Below, piece after piece: positions 43,164-55,167 of a stretch of 64,000 nucleotides of DNA. Location of the stretch: NCBI RefSeq assembly GCF_033115175.1, contig NC_084850.1, positions 108,421,939-108,485,938 of the forward strand. The letters run 5' to 3'. Both the position numbers and the translations under genes were made by a program. The notes beneath the pieces are model-generated. The model searched no databases, was not told the DNA's origin, and saw only the letters and a list, made by a program, of their open reading frames with translations. Source of the stretch: Lepus europaeus (Eukaryota > Chordata > Mammalia > Lagomorpha > Leporidae). Numbering within the stretch: position 1 is the first letter of the stretch; the number at the start of each line of letters is the position of its first letter.

Positions 43164-43397
43164 CTTCCATCCATTGGTTCTCCCCCCAAATGGCCACAAC
43201 AGCCAAAGGTGGGCCAGGCTGAAGCCAAGATTCTGAAATCCCACCAGGTAGCACTTAGGCCATCTTTCACTGCTTTCCTAAGCCATCAGCAGGGAGCTAG
43301 GTTGGGAGCAGAGCTGCCAGGGCATGAACTGGCACTCTGATATGGGATGCTGGTGTTGCAAGTGGGGCTTATGCTGCCGAGCCACAACACCAGCCCC
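43091..43397 (-). mobile_element. CSINE
   Basis: 'agagatttatttatttattt', (GA)n at 43124-43160, end 'gagccacaacaccagcccc'. Confidence 0.9.
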
Positions 43398-44860
43398 AAG
43401 CAGTTTTCTTAACAATAGCTGAAGGTACAGTAGGGTCCCTTAGAAGGAACTGTCAGTAGACACTGGATATATTTAGAGGTCGCTGTGGGTAGAGCAAATA
43501 ATTGATGTATCAACCAGCTTCTTTGGAACCTGCATCCTCTCTTTCTGGAGGGGTGGGAGCAAGAAAAAATAGGTTGCTAATGGGAGGTAAAGAAAGAGAG
43601 AATATTGAGTACAAACTATTCCAGGGATATAATGTTTTTGCTTGTGACTCCCTTAAAAGTAAATTAAAAAAAAAACAAAAAACAAAAAAACTATTAATCT
43701 TTTCACACATTTGAAAGTTATCTAATTTTTTTTTTTTACTAGAAGTTTAACCAATTACAAATTATGTGTATTGGTCATGGTGAAAGGTTTTGTTCTACAA
43801 AAAAGATTTCAAACACTGAAGAGCTTAAAGAATAAGGAAGCTTATTTTTTTTTTCATATAATGGTTTCACGTTTCATCTTCAACATGTGGCTTTAAGATC
43901 ATTCTACTAGTCACTATTCCGGCTAGCAGGGAGAAAGCACAGAATCCCAGGGCCAGGGATTCCAGGGCACGGTTTGTCTGGGGCTGTGAAACCCCAGCTC
44001 AGCTTGAGGTGTCAGTTCCTGACTCACGCCTGTGGGTGGGGCGTCAGGAAGCCTGCAGACCATAGCTGGTTGCGTCCAACGCCAGCTCAACCCCCAACTT
44101 CCCCTTAAGCAAGGGAAGCTGAAGTTATTTCATCACTTCAGCCCGCAAGCCATTGAAGAAATCTGTGTCACATGACCCTGGCTTTGCCGCACAGGAGTCT
44201 GGGAAATGTAGTTCTACGCTGAGCAGCCACGTCCTAGTTACGACTGGATTGTTATGGAGGAAGGAAAAATGGATTTTAGTAAGTGTGGCTCCCCAAGGTC
44301 TGTAGATCTACAGACTAGAAGACAAGTTGTCTGCCTCTGTCTACCCAGCAGCCAATAGGGATGGGGGAATAGGATAACCATAATGAAAGTCCTTTTTGGA
44401 AAAAGGAAAATTTTGAAATGAATAGTCATTGATCCAGAAAGATTGTTAAGCCCATGTTGCATGTAATGCAAAGACTCCCAGCTCTGGCTGTAGATTAAAT
44501 CACATGTCCAGACTATCTGAACGTTCCTGGCTCTGCGGATGGAGAGAATTCTCTTGTTCATTGTCTTTCTGAGGTTTTGGCTTTGCTCTCTGGATTTTCT
44601 CCCTTGTCGATAGTCTCCATGAACACATATGAAGAACAAGTTTGGGAAATAACCGTTTGGGGAGACGGGTGATGTTCACAACCTGGTTCTTGCTGTTATT
44701 GTCATCCTCTGTGCCATCTAGAGGGTTGGTAAAGCTGTATTAGTAAGGCTCCGCTATTGCCTCTGGGATTCCCCATGGTCCTGATGCTGACAGTGTCTCG
44801 ATCCCACCAGAAAAATGTGAACCCTCACTAATATAAAATCTATGCCTTACTGCTCTGTAC
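43398..44860. other. Unique sequence with a promoter-like patch
   Basis: No repeat recognised. At 44167-44176 is GTCACATGAC, an E-box palindrome, and at 44198-44214 a tctgggaaatgtagttc element whose complement resembles the ZNF143-type site ACTACATTTCCCAG. The patch could also belong to an unrecognised old LTR. No exon follows that I can support. Confidence 0.4.
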
Positions 44861-45206
44861 TTTTTTTTTTTTTTTGACAGGCAGAGTGGACAGTGAGAGA
44901 GAGAGAGAGAGACAGAGAGAAAGGTCTTCCTTTGCCGTTGGTTCACCCTCTAATGGCCGCCGCGGTAGCGCGCTGCGGCCGGCGCACTGCGCTGTTCCGA
45001 TGGCAGGAGCCAGGTGCTTATCCTGGTCTCCCATGGGGTGCAGAGCCCAAACACTTGGGCCATCCTCCACTGCACTCCCTGGCCACAGCAGAGAGCTGGC
45101 CTGGAAGAGGGGCAACCGGGACAGGATCGGTGCCCCGACCGGGACTAGAACCCGGTGTGCCGGCGCCGCAAGGCGGAGGATTAGCCTGTTGAGCCACGGC
45201 GCCGGC
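44861..45206 (-). mobile_element. CSINE (young subfamily)
   Basis: T run, 'gacaggcagagtggacagtg', 'gccgccgcggtagcgcgctg', end 'gttgagccacggcgccggc'. Rich in CpG, which fits low age. Confidence 0.93.
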
Positions 45207-45566
45207 TTTTTTTTTCAAATATAGTATGTTTTTGCAAACATATGCCTAAGGAAGGTGTAATATTTTTAAAGGCATTTTCAGTAGGTGAGTGGTCTGCCTT
45301 CCAAGTTACTAGAGGTCACAACTGTACCGCTTCTCTCAGAATTCCCAGCCCTTCGGGCTCACTATTTCTTCACCATTTGCTGCCTGCCCATTAAGCAAAT
45401 GCTGCAAAGTGTAGGTTTTTGTTCTAGCAGTGCCTCCCTTTCATGGTACCAATTCCTGTATTAATTAAGGAAGGTCTTGCTGGTTTCACAAAGAAGCCCT
45501 TTAAATTATAGAGACTTAAAAAACAAAGACATCTATTTCTGTCATATCACATGCTTTTTAAGAGAA
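45207..45566. other. Unique sequence
   Basis: Nothing recognised. Confidence 0.5.
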
Positions 45567-45888
45567 AAAAAATTTTTAAAGATTTATTTATCTATTTGAA
45601 AGACAGAGTGACACACAGAGAGGAGAGAGAGAGAGAGAAAGAGATTTTCCAGCCTCTGGTTCACTCCTCAAATGGCTACAACAGTCTGGTCTGCCAGGAG
45701 CTTGGAACTCCATCCAGGTCTTTGAGATGAGGTGGTAGGGGCCCCAGGACTTGGGCCATCATCAGCTGCCTTCCTAGCTACATTAGCAGCACTGGAAGTG
45801 GAGTGACTGGGACTTGAACCGGTGCTCTGATATGGGGGGCCACAGTTGCAAGCCATGGCTTAACCCGCTGAGCCACAACATAGGCCCC
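45567..45888 (-). mobile_element. CSINE
   Basis: 'aaaatttttaaagatttatt', 'acattagcagcactggaagt', end 'gctgagccacaacataggcc'. Confidence 0.9.
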
Positions 45889-46200
45889 TGTGTTTTAGGT
45901 CTCTACCCAGTCAGAAAGGAATCAGGTCACGACAGATCTGCTGCCTTTAACGTGAGATTTCATTTCCACGCTAGCCAGTGGCAGAGGAGAAGGAAGGATC
46001 ACCCAGGGTCAGAAATGCTCTCTTAAACAATAGACTTGTACTCATTACCTGTGCTCAAATTCCGCTGATGAGCAATCTTGCCTATGGTCACTTCTAGTTT
46101 CAAGAGAGACCAAGAAATTTAGCCAAATCTCAGTTAACAATGATGGCGAGAATGGATTTTGGTGGGCAGTCAGCAATTTCCAACACAGGAACTAATTTCT

Positions 46201-46554
46201 TTTTCTTTTTTTTAAAAAGATTTATTTATTTGAAAGACAGAGTTACAGAGACGCAGAGGCAGAGAGAGAGAAAGAGAGAGACAGAGAGAGAGAGAGGTCT
46301 TCCATTGGCTGGTTCACTTTCCAGATAGCTGCAATGGCTGGAGCTGTGCTGATCCGAAGCCAGGAGCCAGGAGCTTCTTTAGGGTCTCCCACGTGGGTGC
46401 AGGGGCCCAAGGACTTGGGCCATCTTCTACTGCTTTCCCAGGCCATAGCAGAGAGCTGGATCTGAAGTGGAGCAGCCAGGACTCGAACCGGTGCCCATAT
46501 GTATGTCGGCACTGCAGGCGGCTGCTTTACCTGCTATGCCACAGCGCCGGCCCC
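46201..46554 (-). mobile_element. CSINE
   Basis: Exact 14-bp duplication aggaactaatttct at 46187-46200 and 46555-46568. End 'gccacagcgccggcccc'. Confidence 0.96.
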
Positions 46555-46568
46555 AGGAACTAATTTCT

Positions 46569-47436
46569 AACATGCTATTAAAATTGACATTTTAAAGTAA
46601 AATGTACAGGATTTTATCAAGTGTATCCAATGGATACTAAGTTCAGTAGTAATTTAAAATCCACAATTGTCCATTTTTAAAGAATTTGAGGAAGCCCTTC
46701 TTTTAACAGCTGGATATATCACATTATTCGTTTCTTTCCTAGAAGTGATAATTCCATTTCTCCTCCCCACTAAATACTATGCTAATATAATATATTTAAT
46801 GTTTTAGGCTGGAAAATCTTTTATTAATCATCCTATCATATTTCTTTGGAACAAATATATATGTGTACATATATGTATATATATGCATGTTTAAAATTAA
46901 AATAAATGTCTAATTTTCTGAGACCAAAGGGCTGTACATGTTAGTTATTCTTATAGATTAAATTATAATTATGATGATTAGAACTGTCCAATTGATCAAA
47001 ACAACATAAATGTTATATGAATTTAAAAAATTAATTATTAAAACTTTATGTAAAACACATAACTTAATAAATTAAATGGACTTTTAAAAATAGTCCATGT
47101 ATCCAAAAATGACTAGTGTTTATTGCTAAAATGAGATATACTTAATATCAATTACTTCTTATTTTTCATTTTTATAGAGGTAAGCATTGAAAAAATATTC
47201 ATATCCATAAGTAATTCATATCCATAAGTAATTAGCATAATTAGTAATTCATATCCATAAGTAAATAGCAATGCAAGGAGTACTGATATCGTAAAATTAC
47301 TTAATTCTTTAAACTCTCTGCCTCAAGAAATGCAAGAGACAGACAACTTTGCTCAAGGTGTAGTCAAGTGGAAGGTGTTACACGAGACACTTTCTACGAT
47401 GCTAGCACACTACAGATAGTACTATCATGCTGTCCA
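46569..47436. other. AT-rich unique sequence
   Basis: Strongly AT-rich, with a (TATATG)n-like run at 46855-46890 and the tandem repeat below. No gene. Confidence 0.5.
47198..47271. repeat. Short tandem repeat
   Basis: Three copies of 'attcatatccataagtaa' with small spacers. Confidence 0.85.
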
Positions 47437-47815
47437 ACGTATTAGTCAGTTTCCCATTGTTAAAAGGGCTGGGTGACTTTAAGAAAAGAGGTTTTGAAGG
47501 CTGCATGGTGCCAGCTCTGGCAGAGACCTCATGGAGAATGGCATCATGGGAGGAACATGTAGAGGATGAAGAGATCACACAGTGATACAGGCGGCCCCAC
47601 AGCAAGGAGAGAACAACGTTGCTCTCCTAGAAAACAACTCACTCTTAGAGGACTACACGAGGGTCCCATGAGAACGACTTAGTCCTGAACTGGGGGATGC
47701 CTCTAGTGACCCAATCACCTCCCAGTGGACTCCACCTCTTAATAGCACCATGCTGGGGACCAAGATTCCAGTACATGAACCTCTGGGGGACAAACCACAT
47801 AAACATCATAGCAGT
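47437..47815 (-). mobile_element. MaLR (MST-like) LTR
   Basis: 'attagtcagtttcccattgt', 'tagtgacccaatcacctccc' and 'tacatgaacctctgggggac' match antisense MST LTR text. Confidence 0.7.
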
Positions 47816-47930
47816 CAACTGTAGGCGGCACCTTCATTCACACTGTCATTTATAACACATTCACTGAAATTGTGAATGCTGTCTTGTGGAGTGAAAAAGT
47901 ACGACATCCCACTCAGAGAAGTTATTCCTG

Positions 47931-48191
47931 GAATGTGCATCGGGGCAGTGGTTAAGATGCCACTTGGGACACCCACATCCCATAGCCAAGTGCCTGGTTC
48001 CAATTCCAGCTACTCCACTTGTGACCTAAACCCCTGCTAATACGCACCCTGGGAGGCAGCAGGTGATGGCTCAAGAACTTCATTCCCTGCCATCCTCATG
48101 GGAGACCCAGACGGAGTTCTGGGCTCCTGGCTTTGGACTGGCCCTGACCCAGCTGTTACAGGCATTTGGGGAGTGAACCAGTGGGTGGAAG

Positions 48192-48232
<41 letters not shown>

Positions 48233-48260
48233 ATTCAAATAAAATGAAAGGAAATTTAAA
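47931..48260 (+). mobile_element. CSINE (old)
   Basis: 'ggaatgtgcatcggggcagt' head, (TC)n at 48197-48230, tail 'caaataaaatgaaaggaaat'. Confidence 0.85.
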
Positions 48261-48532
48261 AAATTCGAATTCTATTTTAAAAAGAAAAGTGTTCCCTTAA
48301 TATAAAGGTGAAAAAGAAGTATACTTCAAGTTCAGGAAACATTAAAAAAATAGAATGTTTTCATTTTCTATGGAAAAGTTATAAAACTTTATTAGGAGAT
48401 TTTAAAGATCTAACTGAATTGAGGAAATATTATGCTTATGGATTAGAAGAATAATATTGTAAAGATGTCATTTCTGGTTGCTAGGGCAGTAGCCAGAGCC
48501 AGTCAGAGGTGCCAGGCTCACGGACTGCCAAC

Positions 48533-48966
48533 ACGCTCTTGGCTAGAGATTTACTCCATCCCTCCTTGCAGGAGGAAAAAAAGAAACATTAAAAAAACAA
48601 AAAAGGCTAGTTCAAAGTCCAAATTCTTATTTTATGGATGTAAAATGCCTGGGTTGCTACAAGATCACCATGGTTTTCAGCCATGCTCGGACACTGAGTT
48701 TTTGTGTAGGCGGTTCTACAGTTTTGTACCAGCCTACAGGAGAAAAGGCCCGACTCACAGAAAGCTGTTCTTTAGAAGAAAACAACACTAGGGTCCCACA
48801 CAACTTCCTGGATTTGTGTTTTCTCACCGAAAGCCTTATTGTTAAGTTCAGTGATTCTAGTGAATCTACTAAGAGAATGTAATTTCATTTAATTTTATAA
48901 GGTATACAAGTTATCTCCTATTTCGATGTCAGTTTTTCAATAAAGTTTTGATTATGGGCAAAAATA
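48533..48966 (+). pseudogene. RPS27L: Processed pseudogene of ribosomal protein S27-like
   Basis: RPS27 and RPS27L are 84-residue zinc-binding 40S proteins. One frame from 48533 reads '[17 protein letters not shown]' and then a stop; another from 48634 reads '[18 protein letters not shown]', then '[14 protein letters not shown]'; a third ends 'FRRKQH' with TAG at 48791. These are the family hallmarks. The start codon reads ACG, several frameshifts are present and one zinc-ligand area is altered. '[10 protein letters not shown]' favours RPS27L over RPS27. The 3' untranslated part ends with an AATAAA (48940) and A-rich text, and L1 sequence follows. Intronless, so a retrocopy. Confidence 0.82.
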
Positions 48967-48974
48967 AAATGTCA

Positions 48975-49440
48975 TTTCTCCCCCAAGATGATCGAAAGAT
49001 TTAATGCAAACACAATCAAAACCCCAAGAGACATTTCTGTGAAACTCGAAAAGCTGATTTTACAATTCATACGGGGCTGCAAATGGACAAGAATATCCAA
49101 GTTACTCCTGAAGACAAAAAGAAAACTCCAGAACTGCCCTAGCAGACAAGAAGTCAGTGTAACGGTACAGTAATTAATGCAATATGGCAGTGGACTGGCA
49201 ACAAAGCGGCCCGGGAACAGAATAGAAAGTCTAGAAGCAGGCTTGCACAACCACAGACATGATCTACAGCAGAGGCGGTGTTCCCAATCAGTGGAAACAG
49301 ATGCATTTTTCAATAAATTGTCTGAGACAAGCAGATATCTCTCTGTGTAAAAGGAAAAAATATAACTTGGACTCCTATCTCACGGTACACACAAAAATCA
49401 ATTCCAGGTAGACAAAAGACACTGCCAAACAAATGTATGC
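48975..49440 (+). mobile_element. Old L1 ORF2 3' fragment, copy A
   Basis: 'gatttaatgcaaacacaatc' at the left and 'aattccaggtagacaaaaga' at the right are in continuous L1 order, so this copy has native ends. 49022-49412 is repeated at 54133-54523. Reading frames are broken by stops. Confidence 0.65.
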
Positions 49441-50064
49441 CTTTTTTATTTTTCTCTCTCTCAGGACAAACCAGGGTGAGACATTTTTGGTTGGACAAGG
49501 CATTCAGATCTCTTCCCTTTCATTTATTTCAAAGATTGCGTATGCCAAAGACAGACAGGGTCGCCTTGGTCACACACTGCTCCAATCTCTGCATGATCTC
49601 GTTGGGTTCTGTGGCCTGTGGTTGAGGCGGGGGCAGCAGCCAGGCAGAAAGAGGGAAAATTACCTCTGCTCTCGATGCCAGGGCAACCACACCTGCTTCT
49701 GCTTTCCCTATCCCAGCCTTAGTGAAACCACTGGTTCCCCAAAGGCATGTCCAAGATGGGCAGTGTCAGAGAAAGCACTATCTATTATCTGATAAGTAAA
49801 ACTGTGTGGAGATAAGCAGACTGGATAATTGGTTAACAAATTGCCTGGGATCAGGGCTGGCTTTCTCCACAGCCCGGATTCATTCCATAAATTCCAACTT
49901 TCTCAAGCTCAGACATGGTGAAGGGGGCGGGTCAAGAATACATTCTTGTGCTCCAAATTCCTACATAGGTTTGAACCTATGCTCTCAGTAGGTTGGGGTT
50001 GTGGTGCTGTATTCCTATTTGTCACTTTCCTCCCCACCTTTTATTTTTTAAAAAATTATTTGTT
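49441..50064. other. Unique sequence
   Basis: Open frames up to 119 codons without recognised domains. Nothing else seen. Confidence 0.45.
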
Positions 50065-50309
50065 GGGGCCGGTGCCGTGGCTCACTTGGTTAATCCTCTG
50101 CCTGCGGCACTAGCATCCCATATGGGCGCCGGTTCTAGTGCCGGCAGCTCCTCTTCCAGTCCAGCTCTCTGCTGTGGCCTGGGAAGGCAGTGGAGGATGG
50201 CCCAAGTGCTTGGGCCCTGCACCCGCATGGGAGACCAGGAGAAGCACCTGGCTTCTGGCTTCGGATCGGCGCAGCGCTGGCCATAGCGGTCATTTGGGGG
50301 GGGTGAACC

Positions 50310-50354
<45 letters not shown>

Positions 50355-50383
50355 AACTCTGTCAAATAAATTAAATTTTTTAA
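50065..50383 (+). mobile_element. CSINE
   Basis: Head 'ggggccggtgccgtggctca', tail 'caaataaattaaattttt'. It abuts the next, opposite CSINE tail to tail. Confidence 0.92.
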
Positions 50384-50671
50384 AATTATTTATTTATTTG
50401 AAGGCATAGTGACCGAGAGAGAAGGAGCAACAAAGAGAGATCTTCCATTCCGCTGGATCACTTCCCAAATGGCTAGGAGCCAGGAGCTTCATCCGGGTCT
50501 CCCATGTGGGTGCAGGGGTCCAAGTACTTGGGCCATCTCTACTGCTTTCCCAGGGGCGTCAGCAGGGAGCTGGATCATAAGTGGAGCAGCTGGGACTAGA
50601 ACCAACCCGCGCTCCGATATGTAATGCCAGCGTCGCAAGCAGTGTCTTCATTTGCTGCACAACACCGGCCT
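50384..50671 (-). mobile_element. CSINE
   Basis: 'attatttatttatttgaagg', end 'gctgcacaacaccggcct'. Shares the A/T junction with the preceding copy. Confidence 0.9.
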
Positions 50672-51126
50672 GTCTACCTTTGAGTTGAAATGATGAACCT
50701 GTGAGGAAAGAGATGACGACTCCCCTTGACAGTCCCGGGTTCACAAGAGAGGGAGGCTTCACTGAAGACGGAATAGATTACAGCACGCTTCCTCTACCTG
50801 CTTCTGCTCTTCTGAGGGGGTCAGAACCGACAGAAGCTACGCAGTTCCTTCCTCAGACCCTTAGGTGGGACGGCTGCAAAGTTCTGGAATGGAGATTAGC
50901 TCCTCCCTGCAGCCCTCTTTCGCTGCCTGGGTCAGTGGCCGCACCACTGGCCCAATCATGCACCCCACAGGTGTGGCCAACACCTGCTCCCCCTGCTGGT
51001 AGCAGTTCCCTTGTGCCTGACTCACACTCGCCTCCTTTGCTCCTTAAACCCTCCCAACACCTTTGTAACCAGTTGTCTGGATTAAAATCCCCTCTGCTTG
51101 AGATCTCTACCATAGCCTACATGCTC
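50672..51126. other. Unique sequence
   Basis: A 230-codon frame crosses this interval into the next CSINE. Its first part has no recognised domain and its last part is SINE, so I do not call it a gene. Confidence 0.45.
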
Positions 51127-51450
51127 TTTTTTTTTTTTTTTTTAAAGATTTACATCAATAAATTTGCTTATTTGTTTGAAAGGCAGAGTGACAGAGAGAA
51201 AGGGACAGACTCAGAGAGATCTTCCAAATGGATGCAAGAGCCAGGTTGGGACCAGGCCGCAGCCAAGAGCCCCGAATGGCATCCAGGTCTCCCATGTGGG
51301 TGGCAGAGGCCCAAGTACTTGGGCCATCTTCTGTGGCCTTCCCAGGCCATTAGCAGGGAGCTGGACTGGAAGCGGTGCAGATTCCCACTCTGATATGGGG
51401 AACTGGCACTGCAAGTGGTGGTTTAACCTGCTGTGCCACAACGCTGGCCC
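51127..51450 (-). mobile_element. CSINE
   Basis: T run, 'gtttgaaaggcagagtgaca', end 'gtgccacaacgctggccc'. Confidence 0.92.
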
Positions 51451-52385
51451 TTATTTTTAATATTTTCAATGAAGGAGTCACGCTTTATAGTGCTTGACAA
51501 TAACATCCGTCACTAGCTTCCTTCTGCTTCCTGTTCCGCTTCTCCCTTCCCCCTGCTGATGTTTCCCAGGATCCTCTCCTAAGTAGACTACTGGCATCTA
51601 AATTCTGGACTCGGGGTCTTCTTGGGTGCTGCACAGATGTTTGTTCGCACTTTCCCACCCCAGCGTCAGCCTGGAAGAGATCGATGCAAGTTTCCACTCG
51701 ATTAGGTGCGTGGGGTGTGGAGTAGGGGGGCAGGGAAAGTTTGAGGATTTTAATGAAGCGCCGGCAAGGGAAGCTGTGCCCTGCGTAAACCCACCGCGGC
51801 CTCCTTCACCTCCTCACCTCCTTTGGATGCCCATTCTCTTCCTTTTCCATTCATTTAATTCCCAAATTGCATATTCATTTAATGACTCTGAAATGGTTTA
51901 GACCCCATGGGGAATGGAGTGCAATGATGGATGCGGGATGTGGTACATTATTCTGAACAATGAATTATAGTAATAAACAGTCATCAAATACTGAATAGGG
52001 AACACACAAAAATATTTAATTTTAAAAAGCAATCTGGTAATAAGTGCAAATAAATAAAAGGCAGGGTCAAATTAAAATGCAAAGTAGCAGCTAGGCAAAA
52101 ACTATGGGGCATGGAGAAGCCAGTAGGGGCCTTAAAGATAGATAGCATGGAATTGGATTCCAAATGCTTTTCTCTCATATGCATAATAATACATGCTATT
52201 CATATTCAAGAATTCTGCAAATAGTATATGAGGAGAACAAATCAAATTTTAAATAATGATGGTTTCAAAAGTCAGTTGGACTCTTTAAAAACACAAATTA
52301 AAATGAACCACTGTTTTGGCATGACCTTTTAAATTTTAAAGATCTTTCTCCCCTTACTTGGAAACTCTGCTTTAAAATAAAAGAA
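51451..52385. other. Unique sequence, AT-rich on the right
   Basis: No repeat or gene recognised. Confidence 0.5.
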
Positions 52386-52683
52386 TAAGATTTACTTATT
52401 TATTTAAAAGGCAAAGCATCAGACAAAGAAGGAGAGACAGACAGAGAGAGCTTCCATCCACTGGTTCACTTCTCAAATGGCCTCAACAGCCAGGGTTCGG
52501 CCAGGCTGAAGCCAGGAGTCAGGAACTCCATCCTGGTCTCCCACATGGGTGGCAAGGGCCCAGGGACTTGGGCCATCTTCTGCTGCCTGCCCACAGATAT
52601 TAGCAGGAAGCCAGATCACAAGCAGAGCAGCCAGCATTCAAACCTGCACTCGGATAACCCACTGCACCACAATACCAGGCCCA
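52386..52683 (-). mobile_element. CSINE
   Basis: 'gatttacttatttatttaaa', 'gccaggctgaagccaggagt', end 'caccacaataccaggccc'. Confidence 0.88.
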
Positions 52684-52794
52684 GAAACTGCTTCTTTCCT
52701 CCTCAACTTCCCAAGCCTCTCTGAATTCAAGCCCTACACAGCTTTCAAAGGGCTGGCTCAAGTGCCCTCTTCTTCCAGAGATTCTTCACAGCAT

Positions 52795-53060
52795 TTATTA
52801 TTTCTTTTACTTGTTTTGGTACTGGTGATATCTACCATTTAATGAGCATTTATTATATGCTAAGTCCTGAATGAAAGCGTCCTGGAAAATTGTCTCACAA
52901 GAACCCTTAAAGTAGCTACTATCATTGTCCCCTTTTACATAAAAGGAAAGGGAGGCTCTGAGAAGCTGAGAAGTTTGTTCAAGATCCTAGTAGCAGAGTT
53001 AGGACTCAAACCCAGATCTTTCTCAATCAGGGACCCATAATACTATATTGTTCCTGCTCT
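52795..53060 (+). repeat. MIR SINE
   Basis: 'tgagcatttattatatgcta', 'gaggctctgagaagctgaga' and 'agttaggactcaaacccaga' follow MIR order, including the core. Confidence 0.8.
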
Positions 53061-53146
53061 ACATCAAAGAACATTTTCAATTATGCTATAACTGTGTCAT
53101 GTGGCACCCATCCACTGGGGTCGTAAATTTCTTGATACAAATTATT

Positions 53147-53476
53147 TTTTTAAAAAAAGATTTATTTTTATTTGTTTGAAAGGCAGAGTTACAGAGAGAG
53201 AGAGAGAGAGAGAGAATCTTCTAGCCATTTGTTCACTCCCCAAACGGTTGCGATGGCCAGGCCTGAGCCAACTCAAAGCCAGGAGCCAGGAGTTTTTTCC
53301 TGGTCTCCCACATGGGTGCAGAGGCCCAAGCACTTGGGTCATCTTCTGCTGTTTTCCCAGGCACATTAGCAGGGAGCTGGATGGGAAGCGGAGCAGCCAG
53401 GGCTGGAACCAGTGCCCACATGGGATGCTGGCATCACAGGCCGAGGCTCAACCTGATGTGCCACAATGCCAACCCG
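53147..53476 (-). mobile_element. CSINE
   Basis: 'aaaaagatttatttttattt', end 'atgtgccacaatgccaaccc'. Confidence 0.92.
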
Positions 53477-53629
53477 TGATCAAAATTCTGAAATACTCCT
53501 GCTGGGCATGGCATTATGATTATGTGCCACATTCCACATTGACAGATGTTTTAAAGATAAATAATGAGACTCATTGTTTTCCATTTATGAATTTAGGAGT
53601 TGACAGTTATGTGAAAAACAATCCATAAG

Positions 53630-55152
53630 ATAGGACTTGAAGGATATTTCCTTAATAAGATTACCCCAAAGTACAACATCTTATGTAATAGGGAGATAGT
53701 GGAAGCTTTCATTCTAAAGTCAGGACCAAGAAGAGGAGGCCCACTGTTTCCACTACTTTCAAACATTATGTGGGAGGTCATGGCCAATGCAATTAGACAA
53801 GAAAACTCAGGCAGAGACATAACAATGGGAAAGGAAGATGTAAATCTTATCTCTTTCACAGTTGATATTATTATGTCAGAAAATCCAAAAGAATCATGTG
53901 GAAAAAGAACCACAAGCGATAACAAAATTCATTTTAATGTAGAATATCAACCAGCATGCAGAAATCAAAAGCCTTTATATAAAATCCATGGTTAACATCA
54001 TACTCATTGGTGAGAAGTGGAAAGCCTTTCCCCTAAGACAGGAAGAAGACAAGGATGCCCACACTCACCACTTCTATTCAAAATGGGAATGGAAGTACCA
54101 GCCAGAGCAAACTCAATCAAACCCGCCCCCTCCCCCAAGAGACATTTCTGTGAAACTCGAAAAGCTGGTTTTACAATTCATACGGGGCTGCAAATGGACA
54201 AGAATATCCAAGTTACTCCTGAAGACAAAAAGAAAACTCCAGAACTGCCCTAGCAGACAAGAAGTCAGTGTAACGGTACAGTAATTAATGCAATATGGCA
54301 GTGGACTGGCAACAAAGCGGCCCGGGAACAGAATAGAAAGTCTAGAAGCAGGCTTGCACAACCACAGACATGATCTACAGCAGAGGCGGTGTTCCCAATC
54401 AGTGGAAACAGATGCATTTTTCAATAAATTGTCTGAGACAAGCAGATATCTCTCTGTGTAAAAGGAAAAAATATAACTTGGACTCCTATCTCACGGTACA
54501 CACAAAAATCAATTCCAGGTAGAAAAACAATACCTCATGTTTTTCCCTCATATATGGAAGCTAAAAAAAAAAAAAAGTCAATTTGATTAGGGTTGAGGAG
54601 GAGGAGGAGGGAGAGAGGGAGTTGGGTATAGCTAGACAGAAGGAAGAAGCTCCCCGTGCACCACAGTGCAGGGAGGTGACTACAGCTCACAATAATCTTA
54701 CATATATTTTCTGCACGAATAGAAGAGAGGAGCTCAAAGACTCCAATCAGAAAGTGATGACAAGGAGAGGGAAATGTTAATTACCCCGATTCAATCACTA
54801 CATAATGTATACATTTATTAACATGTCACCCTGTACCCCATGAATATGTATTATTATTGTTAATGAAACTTTTTTAATGTTTAAGGAGACGAAATGCTAA
54901 CTAACCCGATTTGATCTTCACACACTGAATGCTGGTATTAACATACTGTACCCCATAAATATGTAAAAAATAGTAAGAAAACCAAGAACTCAATCGAAAA
55001 ATGGGCAAAGGACTTGAATAGATATTTCTCAAAAGAGGACATAAAATGACCAACATGTGTATCCAAACAAGGGCTTGAAATCACTAATAATCAGAGGAAT
55101 GCAAATTAAAATCACGAGATATTACCCCATGCCTGTTAGAAGAGCTATTATC
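53630..55152 (+). mobile_element. Old L1 fragments (rearranged)
   Basis: 53700-53900 encodes a decayed L1 reverse transcriptase piece ('MANAIRQENSGRDITMGKED'). 54010-54110 repeats an earlier part of the same domain ('RRQGCPHSPLLFKMG'), so order is disturbed. Then comes the duplicated fragment (copy B), and 54530-55152 is L1 3' untranslated sequence with two similar ends ('accccataaatatgta'). Confidence 0.6.
54133..54523 (+). repeat. Duplicated L1 fragment, copy B
   Basis: It matches 49022-49412 with one substitution (gctggttt for gctgattt) and no gap over 391 bp. It shares every stop and frameshift. Its left edge meets a C-rich filler (acccgccccctccccc) that is absent from copy A. Confidence 0.9.
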
Positions 55153-55167
55153 AAAAAGACAAGAGGT

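Noticed and set aside
47198..47271. Short tandem repeat as a CRISPR-like array
   Set aside because: The spacers are not unique or regular and the context is mammalian. It is a simple tandem duplication.
50701..51393. 230-codon plus-strand frame, the longest in the window
   Set aside because: Its last third lies in a CSINE and a T run, and the first part shows no domain. Chance open frame.
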